Source: an uncultured Microbacteriaceae bacterium (lineage in GTDB: Bacteria; Actinomycetota; Actinomycetes; Actinomycetales; Microbacteriaceae). Taken from it: a DNA stretch of 64,000 nucleotides. This document shows positions 28,185 through 38,021 of this stretch, in pieces; position 1 is the first letter of the stretch, and each line of letters opens with the position of its first letter. The stretch covers positions 20,198-84,197 of the forward strand of contig CAIOLM010000023.1 of NCBI GenBank assembly GCA_903859205.1, written 5' to 3'. The notes beneath the pieces were generated by a model. That model made no database searches. It had not been told where the DNA came from and worked only from the letters and a program-made list of their open reading frames with translations. The translations under genes and the position numbers were made by a program.

Positions 28185-29309
28185 ATGACCACGGCCGTCA
28201 TCATTGTCGCGGCCGGAAGCGGCACTCGCTTAGGGCTCAATCGCCCGAAGGCGTTTATCGAGGTTGCTGGGCTCACTCTCGCTCAGCGCAGTGTTGATGC
28301 CGCACGTGAGGCCGACCCTCTCGCGCAGATTGTTCTCGTTGTTCCCGACGGGCAATCGAACTTGCCGACTGGAGTGACCGCGGTAACCGGCGGCGCAACC
28401 CGCCATGAATCAGTCGCTGCCGGTCTCGCTGTGCTCGCCGACGATGTCGAGGTCGTTCTCGTGCACGACGCTGCGCGCGCTCTTGCTTCCGCCAATCTGT
28501 TTACCCGCGTGATCGAGCGCGTTCGAGAGACAAACGCCGGAGTTGTTCCCAGCCTTCCTGTCTCTGACGCCATCAAGCGCGTCAATGCCGAAGGCTTTGT
28601 CACCGAGTCGGTTGACCGCTCCGTGCTTGCCGCCGTGCAAACCCCACAGGGCTTTCCTCGAGCCGAGCTTGAGGCCGCCTACGCCAGCGTTCGCGCAGAC
28701 GACCACAACGACGACGCCGCCGTCTTTGTCGCCGCCGGACGCCAGGTGCACACCATTCCAGGTGAGGCCGTCGCCTTCAAGATCACGACGCTGCCCGATC
28801 TCGAGCGAGCTCAGGCGTTGCTTGCGCCCGTGAGTGCCGGCTACCGCATCGGCTCAGGCACCGACGTCCACGCCTTTGGCTCCACCTTGGGCCTGTGGCT
28901 CGCCGGCTTGCACTGGCCAGAAGAGCTTGCCCTTGCCGGGCACAGCGACGGTGATAGCGCATCCCACGCCATTGTTGACGCGCTTTTGGCTGCGGCTAAT
29001 CTCGGTGACATCGGGGGTATGGTCGGCACCGACGACCCCCGTTTTGAGGGCGCACACGGCGAGGTTTTCATCCGGGAAGCGGTGTCTCGGCTGCGCACAG
29101 CGGGGTTTGAGCCGGTCAATGTGACCGTGCAGATTCTGGGCAACCAGCCCAAGCTCGCCCCGCGCCGCGAAGAAGCGCAGCAGGTACTCAGTGACTGGGT
29201 GGGAGCACCGGTTTCGGTTTCGGCCACCACCACCGATGGCCTCGGTCTCATGGGCGAGGGCAAGGGCATCGCCGCAACCGCCACGGCACTCATCAAACCG
29301 CTGGGCTGA
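28185..29309 (+). CDS. ispDF: Bifunctional IspD/IspF isoprenoid enzyme
   Basis: The 374-residue protein is a fusion. Residues 1 to about 215 are IspD ([10 protein letters not shown] nucleotide-binding loop, VHDAAR, and a PQGF segment), which makes CDP-methylerythritol. Residues from about 218 are IspF ([11 protein letters not shown] with metal-binding Asp and His, [16 protein letters not shown], and [17 protein letters not shown]), which forms the cyclic diphosphate. Both steps belong to the MEP route to isoprenoids, also needed for carotenoids and retinal. It is co-oriented with carD and cysS. A large palindromic repeat begins at its stop codon. Confidence 0.95.
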   Translation: MTTAVIIVAAGSGTRLGLNRPKAFIEVAGLTLAQRSVDAAREADPLAQIVLVVPDGQSNLPTGVTAVTGGATRHESVAAGLAVLADDVEVVLVHDAARALASANLFTRVIERVRETNAGVVPSLPVSDAIKRVNAEGFVTESVDRSVLAAVQTPQGFPRAELEAAYASVRADDHNDDAAVFVAAGRQVHTIPGEAVAFKITTLPDLERAQALLAPVSAGYRIGSGTDVHAFGSTLGLWLAGLHWPEELALAGHSDGDSASHAIVDALLAAANLGDIGGMVGTDDPRFEGAHGEVFIREAVSRLRTAGFEPVNVTVQILGNQPKLAPRREEAQQVLSDWVGAPVSVSATTTDGLGLMGEGKGIAATATALIKPLG

Positions 29310-29364
29310 TTGAGCCTGTCGAAATCAGCGACATCGAGCGACGTGATTTCGACAAGCTCAATCA
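29307..29364. repeat. Long palindromic intergenic repeat after ispDF
   Basis: Two 21-base arms (29307-29327 and 29344-29364), containing TTGAGCCTGTCGAAA and its complement form TTTCGACAAGCTCAA, pair with one mismatch around a 16-base loop. On the minus strand the mismatch becomes a G-T pair. The core resembles a dispersed palindrome I know from Microbacteriaceae intergenic regions. It may act as a terminator between ispDF and cysS. Confidence 0.7.
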
Positions 29365-29395
29365 CCTTGAGGTACCCGCCGGTAGGCTGGAGGGC

Positions 29396-30799
29396 GTGAG
29401 CATCCGACTTTTCGACTCGAAAGAGCAGGCCGTTCGCGCGTTTATCCCGCGCGAGTCTGGTCGGGTTGGTATGTATGTCTGCGGCCCCACAGTTCAGTCG
29501 AGCCCGCACGTCGGGCACCTGCGCAGTGCCCTGGTCTATGACCAACTTCGCCGCTGGTTGACGCACCAGGGACTTGCCGTCACCATGGTGCGCAACGTTA
29601 CTGACATCGACGACAAAGTTCTCGACAACGCCAACGCCGACGAGCCGTGGTGGGCTCTGGCGTACCGCATGGAGCGCGAGTTTAACGCCGCTTACTCGGC
29701 CCTGCGCATCCAAGCGCCGACCTACGAGCCCCGCGCAACCGCCAGCATTCCCGAGATGATTGCGCTCATTGAGCGACTCATCGAGCGCGGGCACGCCTAT
29801 GCAAGCACCGATGGCTCGGGCGATGTCTACTTCGACACTCACAGCTTTGCGGCGTACGGCGCTCTCACGAACCAGGGCGTTGACGCCATGGATGCCGCAG
29901 CCGACGCCGACCCGCGTGGCAAGAAGAACCCCACCGACTTCGCACTCTGGAAGGGTCACAAGTCTGGTGAACCCGAGTCTGCGAGCTGGAGCACCCCGTG
30001 GGGTGCCGGTCGCCCCGGCTGGCACATCGAGTGCTCGGCGATGGCCACCAAGTACCTGGGCTCCGCCTTCGATATTCACGGCGGAGGTCTCGATCTTCGC
30101 TTTCCCCACCACGAGAACGAGTTGGCCCAGTCGGCCGCCGCTGGCGACGACTTCGCCGGGTACTGGCTCCACAACGGGCTGGTCAACATCGGCGGGCAAA
30201 AGATGAGCAAGTCCCTCGGCAACTCGTTCTTTGCCGCTGATCTGCTTGCGGCTCAGCGTCCCATCGTCGTGCGTTACTTCTTGGGCTCAGCTCACTACCG
30301 CTCGACCCTTGAGCTGCACGAAACCGCGCTCGCCGAGGCTGCATCCGCATTCGAGCGCATCGAAGGCTTCCTTTCCCGTGCCACGCGCGCCGGGCTGACG
30401 GCAACAACCACCGTTCCCGCCGCGTTCGCCGAGGCGATGGATGACGACCTCGGTGTTCCCACCGCGCTCGCCGTCGTGCACGACACCGTTCGTGCTGGTA
30501 ACACCGCCCTTGACGCCACAGACAGCGCGAACGGCGCAGCGGCTGCCGGTGAGGTTCGCGCAATGCTTGACGCCCTCGGGTTGAACCCTGAGTCACCCGA
30601 GTGGGCCGACGGGTCAGCCGCCGGTGATGCCGCCCTCGGTGCACTCGATACGCTTATTACATCCCTGCTCGAAGCCCGCGCGGCGGCACGAGCGAACAAA
30701 GACTTTGCGACATCGGATCGCATCCGCGATGATCTGGCAGCTGCCGGTATCACCATCGAAGACACCCCTGATGGGGCACATTGGAGTTTCCATGGCTAG
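29396..30799 (+). CDS. cysS: Cysteinyl-tRNA synthetase
   Basis: The 467-residue protein has the zinc Cys in [18 protein letters not shown], whose HVGH is the HIGH-box variant, [16 protein letters not shown] (zinc and substrate site) and KMSKSLGN. It charges tRNA-Cys. The GTG start at 29396 is preceded by GGAGGGC. The 3' end overlaps rlmB by eight bases. The order ispF, cysS, rlmB is standard in actinobacteria. Confidence 0.96.
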   Translation: MSIRLFDSKEQAVRAFIPRESGRVGMYVCGPTVQSSPHVGHLRSALVYDQLRRWLTHQGLAVTMVRNVTDIDDKVLDNANADEPWWALAYRMEREFNAAYSALRIQAPTYEPRATASIPEMIALIERLIERGHAYASTDGSGDVYFDTHSFAAYGALTNQGVDAMDAAADADPRGKKNPTDFALWKGHKSGEPESASWSTPWGAGRPGWHIECSAMATKYLGSAFDIHGGGLDLRFPHHENELAQSAAAGDDFAGYWLHNGLVNIGGQKMSKSLGNSFFAADLLAAQRPIVVRYFLGSAHYRSTLELHETALAEAASAFERIEGFLSRATRAGLTATTTVPAAFAEAMDDDLGVPTALAVVHDTVRAGNTALDATDSANGAAAAGEVRAMLDALGLNPESPEWADGSAAGDAALGALDTLITSLLEARAAARANKDFATSDRIRDDLAAAGITIEDTPDGAHWSFHG

Positions 30800-31802
30800 C
30801 AAACCACGCGCTGGAGCAGTGCGAAAAGGAACGAAGGGCACCAAGGTCGGCACTGGCGGTCACGGCCGCAAGGCCCTGGAGGGCAAGGGCCCGACCCCCA
30901 AAGCCGAAGATCGCGAGTGGCACCCGGCTGGAAAGCGCAAGGTTCGCCTGGAGAAGCTGGCCTCAGTGGGCAAGCTTCAGCCTCGCGGCAATGGCCGTGG
31001 CGGTAACAGTTCGGGTCCATCCAAGCCGGCTGCTCGCCGCAGCAAGACCGACGACTCGGAAATCGTGACCGGTCGCAACTCGGTGCTCGAGGCGCTGCGC
31101 GCCAAGATGCCCGCGACAACGCTCTACATCGCGACCCGCTCCGAGATGGACGACCGCATGCGCGAGTCAATCTCGCTGGCCAACAACCGCGGCATCGCAG
31201 TGCTCGAAGTCATGAAGCCCGAGCTCGACCGCCTCAGCGGTCACGACGCTGTTCATCAGGGCATCGCACTCAAGGTTCCGCCCTACGAGTACGCGCACCC
31301 GATTGACCTGCTCGAGAAGGCAATCGAATCGGATACTCAGCCACTGTTCGTCGCACTTGACGGCATCACTGACCCCCGCAACCTCGGCGCCATCATTCGC
31401 TCAACTGCAGCTTTCGGGGGCGACGGCATTATCTTGCCGCAGCGCCGCTCGGTGGGCGTCACCGCGTCGGCGTGGAAGACCTCGGCGGGCGCCGCCGCTC
31501 GCTGCCCAGTCGCCATGGCCTCAAACCTGACCGCCACGATCAAAGAGTTCAAGAACCGCGGCGTGTTCGTGATTGGCCTCGATGGCGGCGGAGACATCCA
31601 ACTTCCGGGTCTCGCGCTTGCCGATCGCCCGCTGCTGGTGGTCGTGGGTAGCGAGGGCAAGGGCCTGTCTCGACTCGTGACTGAGCACTGTGACGCGGTT
31701 GTTTCTATTCCTATTTCGGCTGCCACCGAGTCGCTCAATGCGGGTATCGCTGCAAGCGTCGCTCTGTACGAAATTTCACGCCTGCGCGCAGCATCCGTTT
31801 AG
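30792..31802 (+). CDS. rlmB: 23S rRNA 2'-O-ribose methyltransferase of the RlmB/TrmH type
   Basis: The 336-residue protein has a basic, disordered N-terminal tail of about 85 residues rich in Lys and Gly, a substrate-binding domain ([14 protein letters not shown]) and a SpoU knot domain with the three motifs [32 protein letters not shown] and [22 protein letters not shown]. The ATG at 30792 lies inside the cysS end. The basic tail is longer than in E. coli and is common in actinobacterial homologues; it probably helps bind rRNA. Confidence 0.92.
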   Translation: MASKPRAGAVRKGTKGTKVGTGGHGRKALEGKGPTPKAEDREWHPAGKRKVRLEKLASVGKLQPRGNGRGGNSSGPSKPAARRSKTDDSEIVTGRNSVLEALRAKMPATTLYIATRSEMDDRMRESISLANNRGIAVLEVMKPELDRLSGHDAVHQGIALKVPPYEYAHPIDLLEKAIESDTQPLFVALDGITDPRNLGAIIRSTAAFGGDGIILPQRRSVGVTASAWKTSAGAAARCPVAMASNLTATIKEFKNRGVFVIGLDGGGDIQLPGLALADRPLLVVVGSEGKGLSRLVTEHCDAVVSIPISAATESLNAGIAASVALYEISRLRAASV

Positions 31803-31880
31803 ACCTTTTACAGGGTTCACCTCTACTATCGAACAGTCACGCCGAATTTTTTGGCCCAGCAAACACCAGGAGCTACACAC

Positions 31881-32840
31881 ATGACCACCGGTGCGCATGG
31901 AAATCGTCCCACTAAAAACCAGCGTCGCGAGGAAGCTCGCGCCAAGGCAAAGTCGCTGCGCGAGTCGCAGGTCAAGAAAGACAAGACCCGCAAGGTTCTG
32001 ACCCAGGTCGGCGTTGTCGTCGGCGTTCTCGCGCTTGTTGCCGTGATCTTCGGTGTCATTCAGGGCAACCTGCCCAAGCCCGGGCCACGACCGGCCAACA
32101 TGGCCAGCAACGGCATCGTGCTAACCGCTGAACTGGGCACCGATGGCAAGCCCACCGGAAACATCGTGGCCGAGACCAACGCTGCTCTTCCCGAGGGCGC
32201 TGCACCCATTCCCACGACGCCCAAGGCCGGCATCCTCAACATCGTTGAGTATCAGGACTACATGTGCCCCATTTGTGGCAATTTCGACAAGAACGACTCC
32301 TCGGTCATCGAAAGTCGCGTGAAGTCAGGGGCCGCAACATTCGAGATTCACCCCATCGCGATTCTCGACCCGCAGTCGCAGGGAACCAACTACTCCACTC
32401 GCGCCGCAAACGCGGCTGCCTGTGTTGCGAACTTCTCGCCGAATTCGTTCTTCACGTTCAACCAGCTGCTCTATAGCAATCAGCCAGGTGAAGGCTCGGC
32501 AGGTTTGTCCGATGAAGAACTTGCGAACTACGCAACTATCGCGGGCGCAAGTCCTGCTGAGAGCATCACAAACTGCATCAGCAAGCAAACCTTTAGCGCG
32601 TGGGTTGGCGAGGCCACAGCGCTGGTGACGGCCAAGGGTGCCATCATGCCGAACTCCGACAACGTGGCCTTCGAGGGCACCCCGACTGTCATCGTCAACG
32701 GAGCTCAGTTCAAGGGCAAGGTTGACGCACAGGGCAACTTCTTCCCCGCTGAGCTCGAGGCATTCCTGCTCGAGCAGGCCGGCAAGATGGTGACCAACCC
32801 GTCGTCGACGCCGACGCCGACGCCGGCGCCTGAGAAGTAA
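31881..32840 (+). CDS. Membrane-anchored DsbA-like thiol-disulfide oxidoreductase
   Basis: The 319-residue protein has a very basic cytoplasmic N-terminus, one membrane helix (residues about 41-61) and an extracytoplasmic thioredoxin-fold domain with the active site Cys129-Pro-Ile-Cys132 in YMCPICGNF. A Thr-Pro cis-Pro region (EGTPTVIVNG) follows, then a low-complexity tail of Thr-Pro repeats. DsbA-like proteins of this form introduce or isomerise disulfides in secreted proteins. The ATG at 31881 has AGGAG upstream; an earlier in-frame codon is less likely. Confidence 0.88.
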   Translation: MTTGAHGNRPTKNQRREEARAKAKSLRESQVKKDKTRKVLTQVGVVVGVLALVAVIFGVIQGNLPKPGPRPANMASNGIVLTAELGTDGKPTGNIVAETNAALPEGAAPIPTTPKAGILNIVEYQDYMCPICGNFDKNDSSVIESRVKSGAATFEIHPIAILDPQSQGTNYSTRAANAAACVANFSPNSFFTFNQLLYSNQPGEGSAGLSDEELANYATIAGASPAESITNCISKQTFSAWVGEATALVTAKGAIMPNSDNVAFEGTPTVIVNGAQFKGKVDAQGNFFPAELEAFLLEQAGKMVTNPSSTPTPTPAPEK

Positions 32841-32861
32841 CGCGGTCAGTTTGCGCAGCCC

Positions 32862-32894
32862 TTGCCCCCATCGTTCGACGTTGGGGGCGGGCAA
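32862..32894. terminator. GC-rich hairpin after the DsbA-like gene
   Basis: TTGCCCCCA (32862-32870) can pair with TGGGGGCGGGCAA (32882-32894) with an internal bulge, followed by a weak T-rich tail (CTTGTTTC). It sits 22 bases after the stop and marks the left edge of the catabolic region. Confidence 0.42.
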
Positions 32895-33024
32895 CGCTTG
32901 TTTCGTGGTCGGTCATGGCACGGTCGGTAGAATCTCACGCTCTGTCATCTGGTGAGAGTTGCCGAGGACGCGAGCGTTGCCAGAAACTAGGATAAGTTCG
33001 TCGGCGCCGGCCCGGCGCATATTG

Positions 33025-33036
33025 GTCATATATGAC
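33025..33036. promoter_or_regulatory. 12-bp perfect palindrome upstream of the catabolic operon
   Basis: GTCATATATGAC lies 16 bases before the GTG of the aldehyde dehydrogenase gene. Its position at the head of an operon that includes an IclR regulator makes it a candidate operator. Confidence 0.4.
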
Positions 33037-33051
33037 GAGTGAGGGTTCTCC

Positions 33052-34473
33052 GTGACAACGCACTATGACCACTGGATTGACGGTCGTTCCACGAAGGGCG
33101 ACACCGACGATCGCTTCGTCACCCACAACCCCGCCACGGGCGCGGAGGCGTCATCCATTGCCTTAGGTGGTCCGCGTGAGGTCGCCCTGGCCGTTGATGC
33201 GGCTGCTTCCGCTGCGGCGTCTTGGCGCCGGTGTAAGCCAGTTGAGCGTGCCCGGCTCATGCTGGCCTTGGCGGCCCGCATTCTGGAGGAACAAGATCGT
33301 CTTGCCCAGATCGAGACGTCAGAAACCGGAAAACTTGCCGCCCTTGTGCCTCTGGAAATCGCAAATTCAGCCGCTTACTTCGAGTTCTATGGCGGGCTGA
33401 CTCATTCGGTACACGGGGACACGATTGACCTCGGGCCTGGGTTCCACTCCTATACCGTGCGCGAACCTTTCGGAGTTGTGGGCATTATTACGCCGTGGAA
33501 CGCGCCGCTCAACCAGGCGGCACGAGCCGGGGCGCCGGCCTTGGCCGTGGGCAACACGATTGTCATCAAACCGTCGGAATTTACCTCCGCGACCACCCTA
33601 GAACTCGCGCGACTGGCTTCTGAAGTCGGTTTCCCGCCGGGCGTGATCAATGTCGTGACCGGCGTCGGCGCGGACGCGGGTTCGGCCCTAGTGCAGCACC
33701 CTCGGGTCAGGAAAATTGCCTTTACGGGCTCCCTGCGTGCCGGTAAAGAGATTGGCAAAATTGCCGCGGATCGAATCCTGCCACTCACTCTTGAGTTGGG
33801 CGGTAAGAGCGCAAATATCGTTTTCGCTGATGCGGATTTCGACAAGGCAGTTGCGGGCGCTCTCCGAGCGTTCACGGCGAACGCGGGTCAGACGTGCACG
33901 GCGGGGTCACGACTTTTGGTGCAGGAAGACATCCATGATCAGTTCGTCGAGCGACTCGTTCTGGCAGCCAAGGGGGTTGTGCCGGGGGTCACTCTCGGGC
34001 CGATGACGACTGTTGCCCAGCGCGAGAAAGTTCACGAGTACTTTCTCATTGCTCACGAAGACGGCGCAGTGGCAGCGCTCGGCGGTGAACCCGTGAGCTC
34101 GGAAGCCTTGCGTCAGGGAAATTTTGTGACGCCCACCATCTATGTTGGTGTGTCGAATGACATGCGGATCGCCCGCGAAGAAGTTTTCGGCCCAGTACTT
34201 TCGGTCATTCCCTTCGCGAGCGAAGCAGAAGCGATTGAGATTGCCAACGACTCCGACTACGGGCTCGCGTCGGGCGTATGGACCCAAGACATTTCTCGCG
34301 CGCACCGGGTCGCGTTCCAGATTGAGGCCGGTCAGGTCTATGTGAACACGTGGATGGGGCCGATCGTTGAGACTCCCTTTGGCGGCTTCAAAATGAGTGG
34401 CTACGGTAGGGAAAAGGGTCTCGAGGCGCTTCATAATTACACTCAAGTGAAGAGCATTACTGTCGAACTTTGA
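33052..34473 (+). CDS. NAD(P)-dependent aldehyde dehydrogenase
   Basis: The 473-residue protein is a full-length ALDH superfamily enzyme: ITPWNAPL (oxyanion Asn), KPSEFTSATTLELARL, the cofactor loop FTGSLRAGKEIGKIAA, catalytic Glu in LELGGKSANIVF and catalytic Cys in ANAGQTCTAGSRLLV. It oxidises an aldehyde to a carboxylic acid. It starts with GTG at 33052 and leads an operon with an IclR gene 25 bases downstream. In context it would take the product of the iron alcohol dehydrogenase at 41274-42470 and feed the CoA-transferase. Its substrate cannot be named. Confidence 0.93.
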   Translation: MTTHYDHWIDGRSTKGDTDDRFVTHNPATGAEASSIALGGPREVALAVDAAASAAASWRRCKPVERARLMLALAARILEEQDRLAQIETSETGKLAALVPLEIANSAAYFEFYGGLTHSVHGDTIDLGPGFHSYTVREPFGVVGIITPWNAPLNQAARAGAPALAVGNTIVIKPSEFTSATTLELARLASEVGFPPGVINVVTGVGADAGSALVQHPRVRKIAFTGSLRAGKEIGKIAADRILPLTLELGGKSANIVFADADFDKAVAGALRAFTANAGQTCTAGSRLLVQEDIHDQFVERLVLAAKGVVPGVTLGPMTTVAQREKVHEYFLIAHEDGAVAALGGEPVSSEALRQGNFVTPTIYVGVSNDMRIAREEVFGPVLSVIPFASEAEAIEIANDSDYGLASGVWTQDISRAHRVAFQIEAGQVYVNTWMGPIVETPFGGFKMSGYGREKGLEALHNYTQVKSITVEL

Positions 34474-34497
34474 TACTCACTGAGGGAGCGTGACGAG

Positions 34498-35289
34498 ATG
34501 GCTACCAGCTCAGAGCGTGAGGGCGCAAAGCGCTCGGTTCTCGGGCGTGCTTTTGAGATTTTGGATTGTTTCGAGGGCGCTGGCGACGAGGTCAGTGTCG
34601 CGCACATCGTTGAGAAGACGGGTCTCCCAGCGGCCACCGTTCACCGACTCCTCAGCACTCTCTTGAGCTGGGGTGGCGTCGAACGCGTCTCTCATGGGCG
34701 CTACCGGTTGAGCGACCGCGTGTGGCGTCTGGGGCTCGGTGCGCCAGCCGTAAAGAGGCTCCACGAGATAGCCCAGCCCATCCTGGTGCAACTTCATGTG
34801 GCTACTCAGGGCACCGTCTATCTTGCGGTGCGCGACAGGGGCTACGGACTCTTTGTCGATCGGATCACCCGCATCAAAACCACTCCGGAAACCGTGAGCG
34901 CCAGCCGGCGTCTCCCGCTCGAACAGACCGGCGGAGGAAGGGTTCTGTTGGCCTTTTCCCCGGAAGCTCAATACGAACGACACGTGCTCAACAAACGGAA
35001 CACCTCGGCGAAGAAGTTGCACGATGACCTCGCGGATATCCTCGATGGCATTCGTCGAACCGGGGTTGCCGTTACTCACGACGACGTGATCCCCGGGCGC
35101 CTTTCTGTGGCCGCCCCCATTTTTGACAGCGAAAAGGGAATCATCGCCAGCGTCTCCGTGACATTTCGTGAGGAAAAACTCAATCCGCGGGCAATCGAGA
35201 CGGCGCTCATTCCCAACGTGAAACTGGCGGCGAAGGCCATCGCCTCTGAGATGGCCAGCCTGAGCCTGCTCGAGTCAGATTCTCGCTAA
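34498..35289 (+). CDS. IclR-family transcriptional regulator
   Basis: The 263-residue protein has an N-terminal winged helix (SVLGRAFEILDCFEGAGDEVSVAHIVEKTGLPAATVHRLLSTL over residues 12-54) and a C-terminal effector domain with RLPLEQTGGGRVLLAF and a late GRLSVAAPIFD strand, as in IclR proteins. This family usually senses small organic acids from the pathway it controls. It sits inside the catabolic region between the aldehyde dehydrogenase and the acyl-CoA operon, so it is the best candidate for local control. The targets could be the palindromes at 33025 or 43998. Confidence 0.9.
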   Translation: MATSSEREGAKRSVLGRAFEILDCFEGAGDEVSVAHIVEKTGLPAATVHRLLSTLLSWGGVERVSHGRYRLSDRVWRLGLGAPAVKRLHEIAQPILVQLHVATQGTVYLAVRDRGYGLFVDRITRIKTTPETVSASRRLPLEQTGGGRVLLAFSPEAQYERHVLNKRNTSAKKLHDDLADILDGIRRTGVAVTHDDVIPGRLSVAAPIFDSEKGIIASVSVTFREEKLNPRAIETALIPNVKLAAKAIASEMASLSLLESDSR

Positions 35290-35433
35290 TCGACCTCGTG
35301 TTGAGTGCCCCATCGGTCGAGGGGGGAAATTTCACTATGTGAGAAAGATGCGAAACGACTGGCGCCAATTGGTCATGCTAGAGACACACCCGCCTCCCCG
35401 ATGACGTGAGCACATCACGCGATAAGGAAGAAC

Positions 35434-36600
35434 ATGTCCTACACACTCAGCGAAGAACAAGTGGCGATCAAGGAAGCAATCGACGATCTGGCCCGCGGCT
35501 TTGGCGATGAGTACTGGAGAACCGTCGATCGGGCGAGGGAGTATCCCGATGCATTCGTCGCAGCTCTCACAGAGGGCGGCTGGCTGTCGATGCTCATTCC
35601 CGAGGAGTACGGCGGCGGGGGCGCGAGTATCCAAGATGCGGCCGTCGTTCTCGAGGCTCTTGAGCGCAATGGATGTTCGGCGGGAGCTGCCCACGCCCAG
35701 ATGTACACCATGGGCGTGATTTTGCGCCACGGAAGTGACGAGCAAAAGCAGCGCTACCTTCCGGCCATTGCCGCAGGAAAGCTTCGTCTTCAGTCTTTTG
35801 CCGTGACGGAACCCGACGCGGGAACCGACACGACCCGAATTCGCACCTTTGCCGTCCGCGAGGGTGACGAGTATGTGATCAACGGAAACAAGATTTGGAC
35901 CTCACGGGTCCAGCATTCTGATCTTCTGATTCTCTTGGCCCGGACCACCAGGTTTGAGGACGTAGAGAAGAAGACCGACGGAATGAGCGTTTTCATCGTT
36001 GATCTTCCCGAGGCCCTGCGCACCGGCCAGATTGTCGCGTCCAAGATTGACACGATGGTGAACCACGAAACAAATGAACTCGCAATCGTGAACCTGCGGG
36101 TCCCGGCAACGAACCTCATCGGTGAAGAAGGGAAAGGATTCCGGAGCATCGTAAGTGGCCTGAATTCCGAACGAATTCTGGTGACCTCCGAATACATCGG
36201 AGCCGGATTGTGGTTTATCGATCGCGCCTGCGCCTATGCCAAGCAGCGCGAAGTCTTCGGACGTCCAATCGGTCTCAACCAGGGAATTCAGTTCCCCATT
36301 GCCCAGGCCTACGCGAACCTGCAGGCGGCTAGCTTGATGCGGTGGCAAGCGGCCGATCTCTTTGAGTCAGGCGGGAATCCGCAGTTCGAAGTGAACGCGG
36401 CCAAGTTGCTGGGGTCGCAGGCTCTCTGGGCTGCGGCCAATGCGGCGTTCGACACCTATGGCGGATTTGCCGTGGCGGAGGAGTACGCTGTCGAACGACG
36501 ATTCCGCGAAGCACGGCTGCCGAGCATCGCGCCGATTAGCAACAACATCGTGCTTGCGGGAATCGCGCACGGAACTCTCGGTCTGCCTAAGTCGTACTAA
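35434..36600 (+). CDS. Acyl-CoA dehydrogenase lacking the usual C-terminal catalytic Glu
   Basis: The 388-residue protein has the ACAD flavin motifs FAVTEPDAGTDTTRIRT (residues 122-138) and IWTSRVQHSD (154-163), and GRPIGLNQGIQF for the quinone-side helix. At the site where most members have YEGT with the catalytic Glu, it reads IAPISNNI (Pro367 replaces Glu). Glu246 in LNSERILV lies where isovaleryl-CoA dehydrogenase has its catalytic base, so activity on a branched acyl-CoA is possible. It passes electrons to ETF; EtfBA are encoded 8 kb on. Its stop shares a base with the next start. Confidence 0.9.
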   Translation: MSYTLSEEQVAIKEAIDDLARGFGDEYWRTVDRAREYPDAFVAALTEGGWLSMLIPEEYGGGGASIQDAAVVLEALERNGCSAGAAHAQMYTMGVILRHGSDEQKQRYLPAIAAGKLRLQSFAVTEPDAGTDTTRIRTFAVREGDEYVINGNKIWTSRVQHSDLLILLARTTRFEDVEKKTDGMSVFIVDLPEALRTGQIVASKIDTMVNHETNELAIVNLRVPATNLIGEEGKGFRSIVSGLNSERILVTSEYIGAGLWFIDRACAYAKQREVFGRPIGLNQGIQFPIAQAYANLQAASLMRWQAADLFESGGNPQFEVNAAKLLGSQALWAAANAAFDTYGGFAVAEEYAVERRFREARLPSIAPISNNIVLAGIAHGTLGLPKSY

Positions 36601-38021
36601 TGAAGTCGCACAGCGGTCACGGCTTGACTGCCACCATCGTGGAGTTTGCGTTGCGTCCCGTCGCGCCCTCAGCGCGCATTGAGCACGCGGTCACACGTGC
36701 CCTCATCGATACCGTCGGTGTCACCCTTGCCGCACAGAACGTCGAAGCAGAGCCCCTTGTCCGAACGTGGGCCCTTGCCCAGGCCTCTACCGGAACTTCA
36801 CCGGTGTGGACCTCGGGGGACCTGGTGACACCCTCTACGGCAGCTTTCATCAATGCCACGGCCGCGCACGTTCTGGATTACGACGATATTTCGCCCACGC
36901 GACCCATGCATCCGAGTGCCGTTTTGCTGCCAGCGATTTTGGCGGTGGCGCAGGTGCGAGAAGCCGACCCACGACTCATCGTCACGGCGTACTCGGTGGG
37001 GGCTGCCGTGTTCCGAGCCGTAGCCGATTTACTGCCCCACGAGGTTCACTATGAGCGCGGTTGGCACACCACCTCGACGGTTGGCCGCCTCGCGACTGTT
37101 GCCTCCCTCATCTCGCTGTGCCGACTCACTCCGCAACAGGGGGCCCGCGCGCTCGGCGTGGTGTCGTCGTTAGCTGCGGGGATGTTGGCAAATTTCGGCA
37201 CGATGACGAAGCCACTCCACGCCGGGCTTGCTGCCCGCGATGCAATCATGGCGTGTGAATTGGTAGAGGCAGGATTCACCGCCAACGAAACCGCTCTCGA
37301 GACGGACCGCGGCTTTCTCGACATGTACGGTGCAGAACGGGGCAATCGCCCGGGGCATTCTTCGGATCAGCTCATGGACGCGCTCGAATACTGGCGCGCG
37401 GAATGGGATACGGATTGGGGCATCAAGAGATACCCCGCGTGTTACGCCACCCACCGTGCGGCAGATGCGGCCCTCCGTTTGCGAGCCGCGCACGATGTGA
37501 AATCTGCGCGGCACATCACGGTGACTGTCCATCCGGAAGGGCTGCGACCCCTGCTGACGGGACATCCTCAGACGTCCAACGAAGCAAAGTTCACCATGTC
37601 ATACGTGATTGCCACAGCCATTCTCACGGGCGAGTTGCGCCTTCGGGATTTTGACGGAGATGCTCTTTCGAACCCAGCGGTGATCGAGCTGATGACGAGG
37701 ATTACCGTGGCTGAGTCAGAAATTCCCCCGTTGGGGCCTCCCGAATACGAGGGAGGTTTTGCCGTAGTCTCTCTGGAAATGGCCGATGGACAGATAGTTC
37801 GTGAACGCGCCGATGTGACGCACGGTGATTCTCGGAGCCCCCTCACGGAAGGTGAGCTCACGGCCAAATTCCTGGATTGCTGTTCGGGCGGCAACCTCTC
37901 ATTACCCCAGGCGCAAGTGCTCTTTCGGGCCCTCGAGAATTTGCCGGGCGGACAGAGCGACTTTACGCAACTGCTCAACGCCCTGAGCGCACGCGAAGAT
38001 TTCGGGGGCATCAGGCCATGA
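36600..38021 (+). CDS. MmgE/PrpD family protein
   Basis: The 473-residue protein matches the family: FINATAAHVLDYDDI and a TRPMHPSAVLLPA segment in the helical domain, then RGWHTTSTVG, and a C-terminal lid domain. Members include 2-methylcitrate dehydratase and cis-aconitate decarboxylase, but most are uncharacterised. Start and upstream stop overlap as TAATG, and its end overlaps the lyase gene as ATGA, so it is translationally coupled on both sides. In this operon it may be a dehydratase, isomerase or decarboxylase acting on a di- or tricarboxylic intermediate. Confidence 0.9.
   Translation: MKSHSGHGLTATIVEFALRPVAPSARIEHAVTRALIDTVGVTLAAQNVEAEPLVRTWALAQASTGTSPVWTSGDLVTPSTAAFINATAAHVLDYDDISPTRPMHPSAVLLPAILAVAQVREADPRLIVTAYSVGAAVFRAVADLLPHEVHYERGWHTTSTVGRLATVASLISLCRLTPQQGARALGVVSSLAAGMLANFGTMTKPLHAGLAARDAIMACELVEAGFTANETALETDRGFLDMYGAERGNRPGHSSDQLMDALEYWRAEWDTDWGIKRYPACYATHRAADAALRLRAAHDVKSARHITVTVHPEGLRPLLTGHPQTSNEAKFTMSYVIATAILTGELRLRDFDGDALSNPAVIELMTRITVAESEIPPLGPPEYEGGFAVVSLEMADGQIVRERADVTHGDSRSPLTEGELTAKFLDCCSGGNLSLPQAQVLFRALENLPGGQSDFTQLLNALSAREDFGGIRP

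Noticed and set aside
28841..30199. 452-codon antisense frame opposite ispDF and cysS
   Set aside because: Shadow of two certain genes; composition is that of complementary codons.
32841..33051. Attachment site matching the tRNA-Thr 3' end at the left edge of the catabolic region
   Set aside because: I looked for a copy of the tRNA-Thr 3' end here and found none, so integration at that tRNA is not supported.
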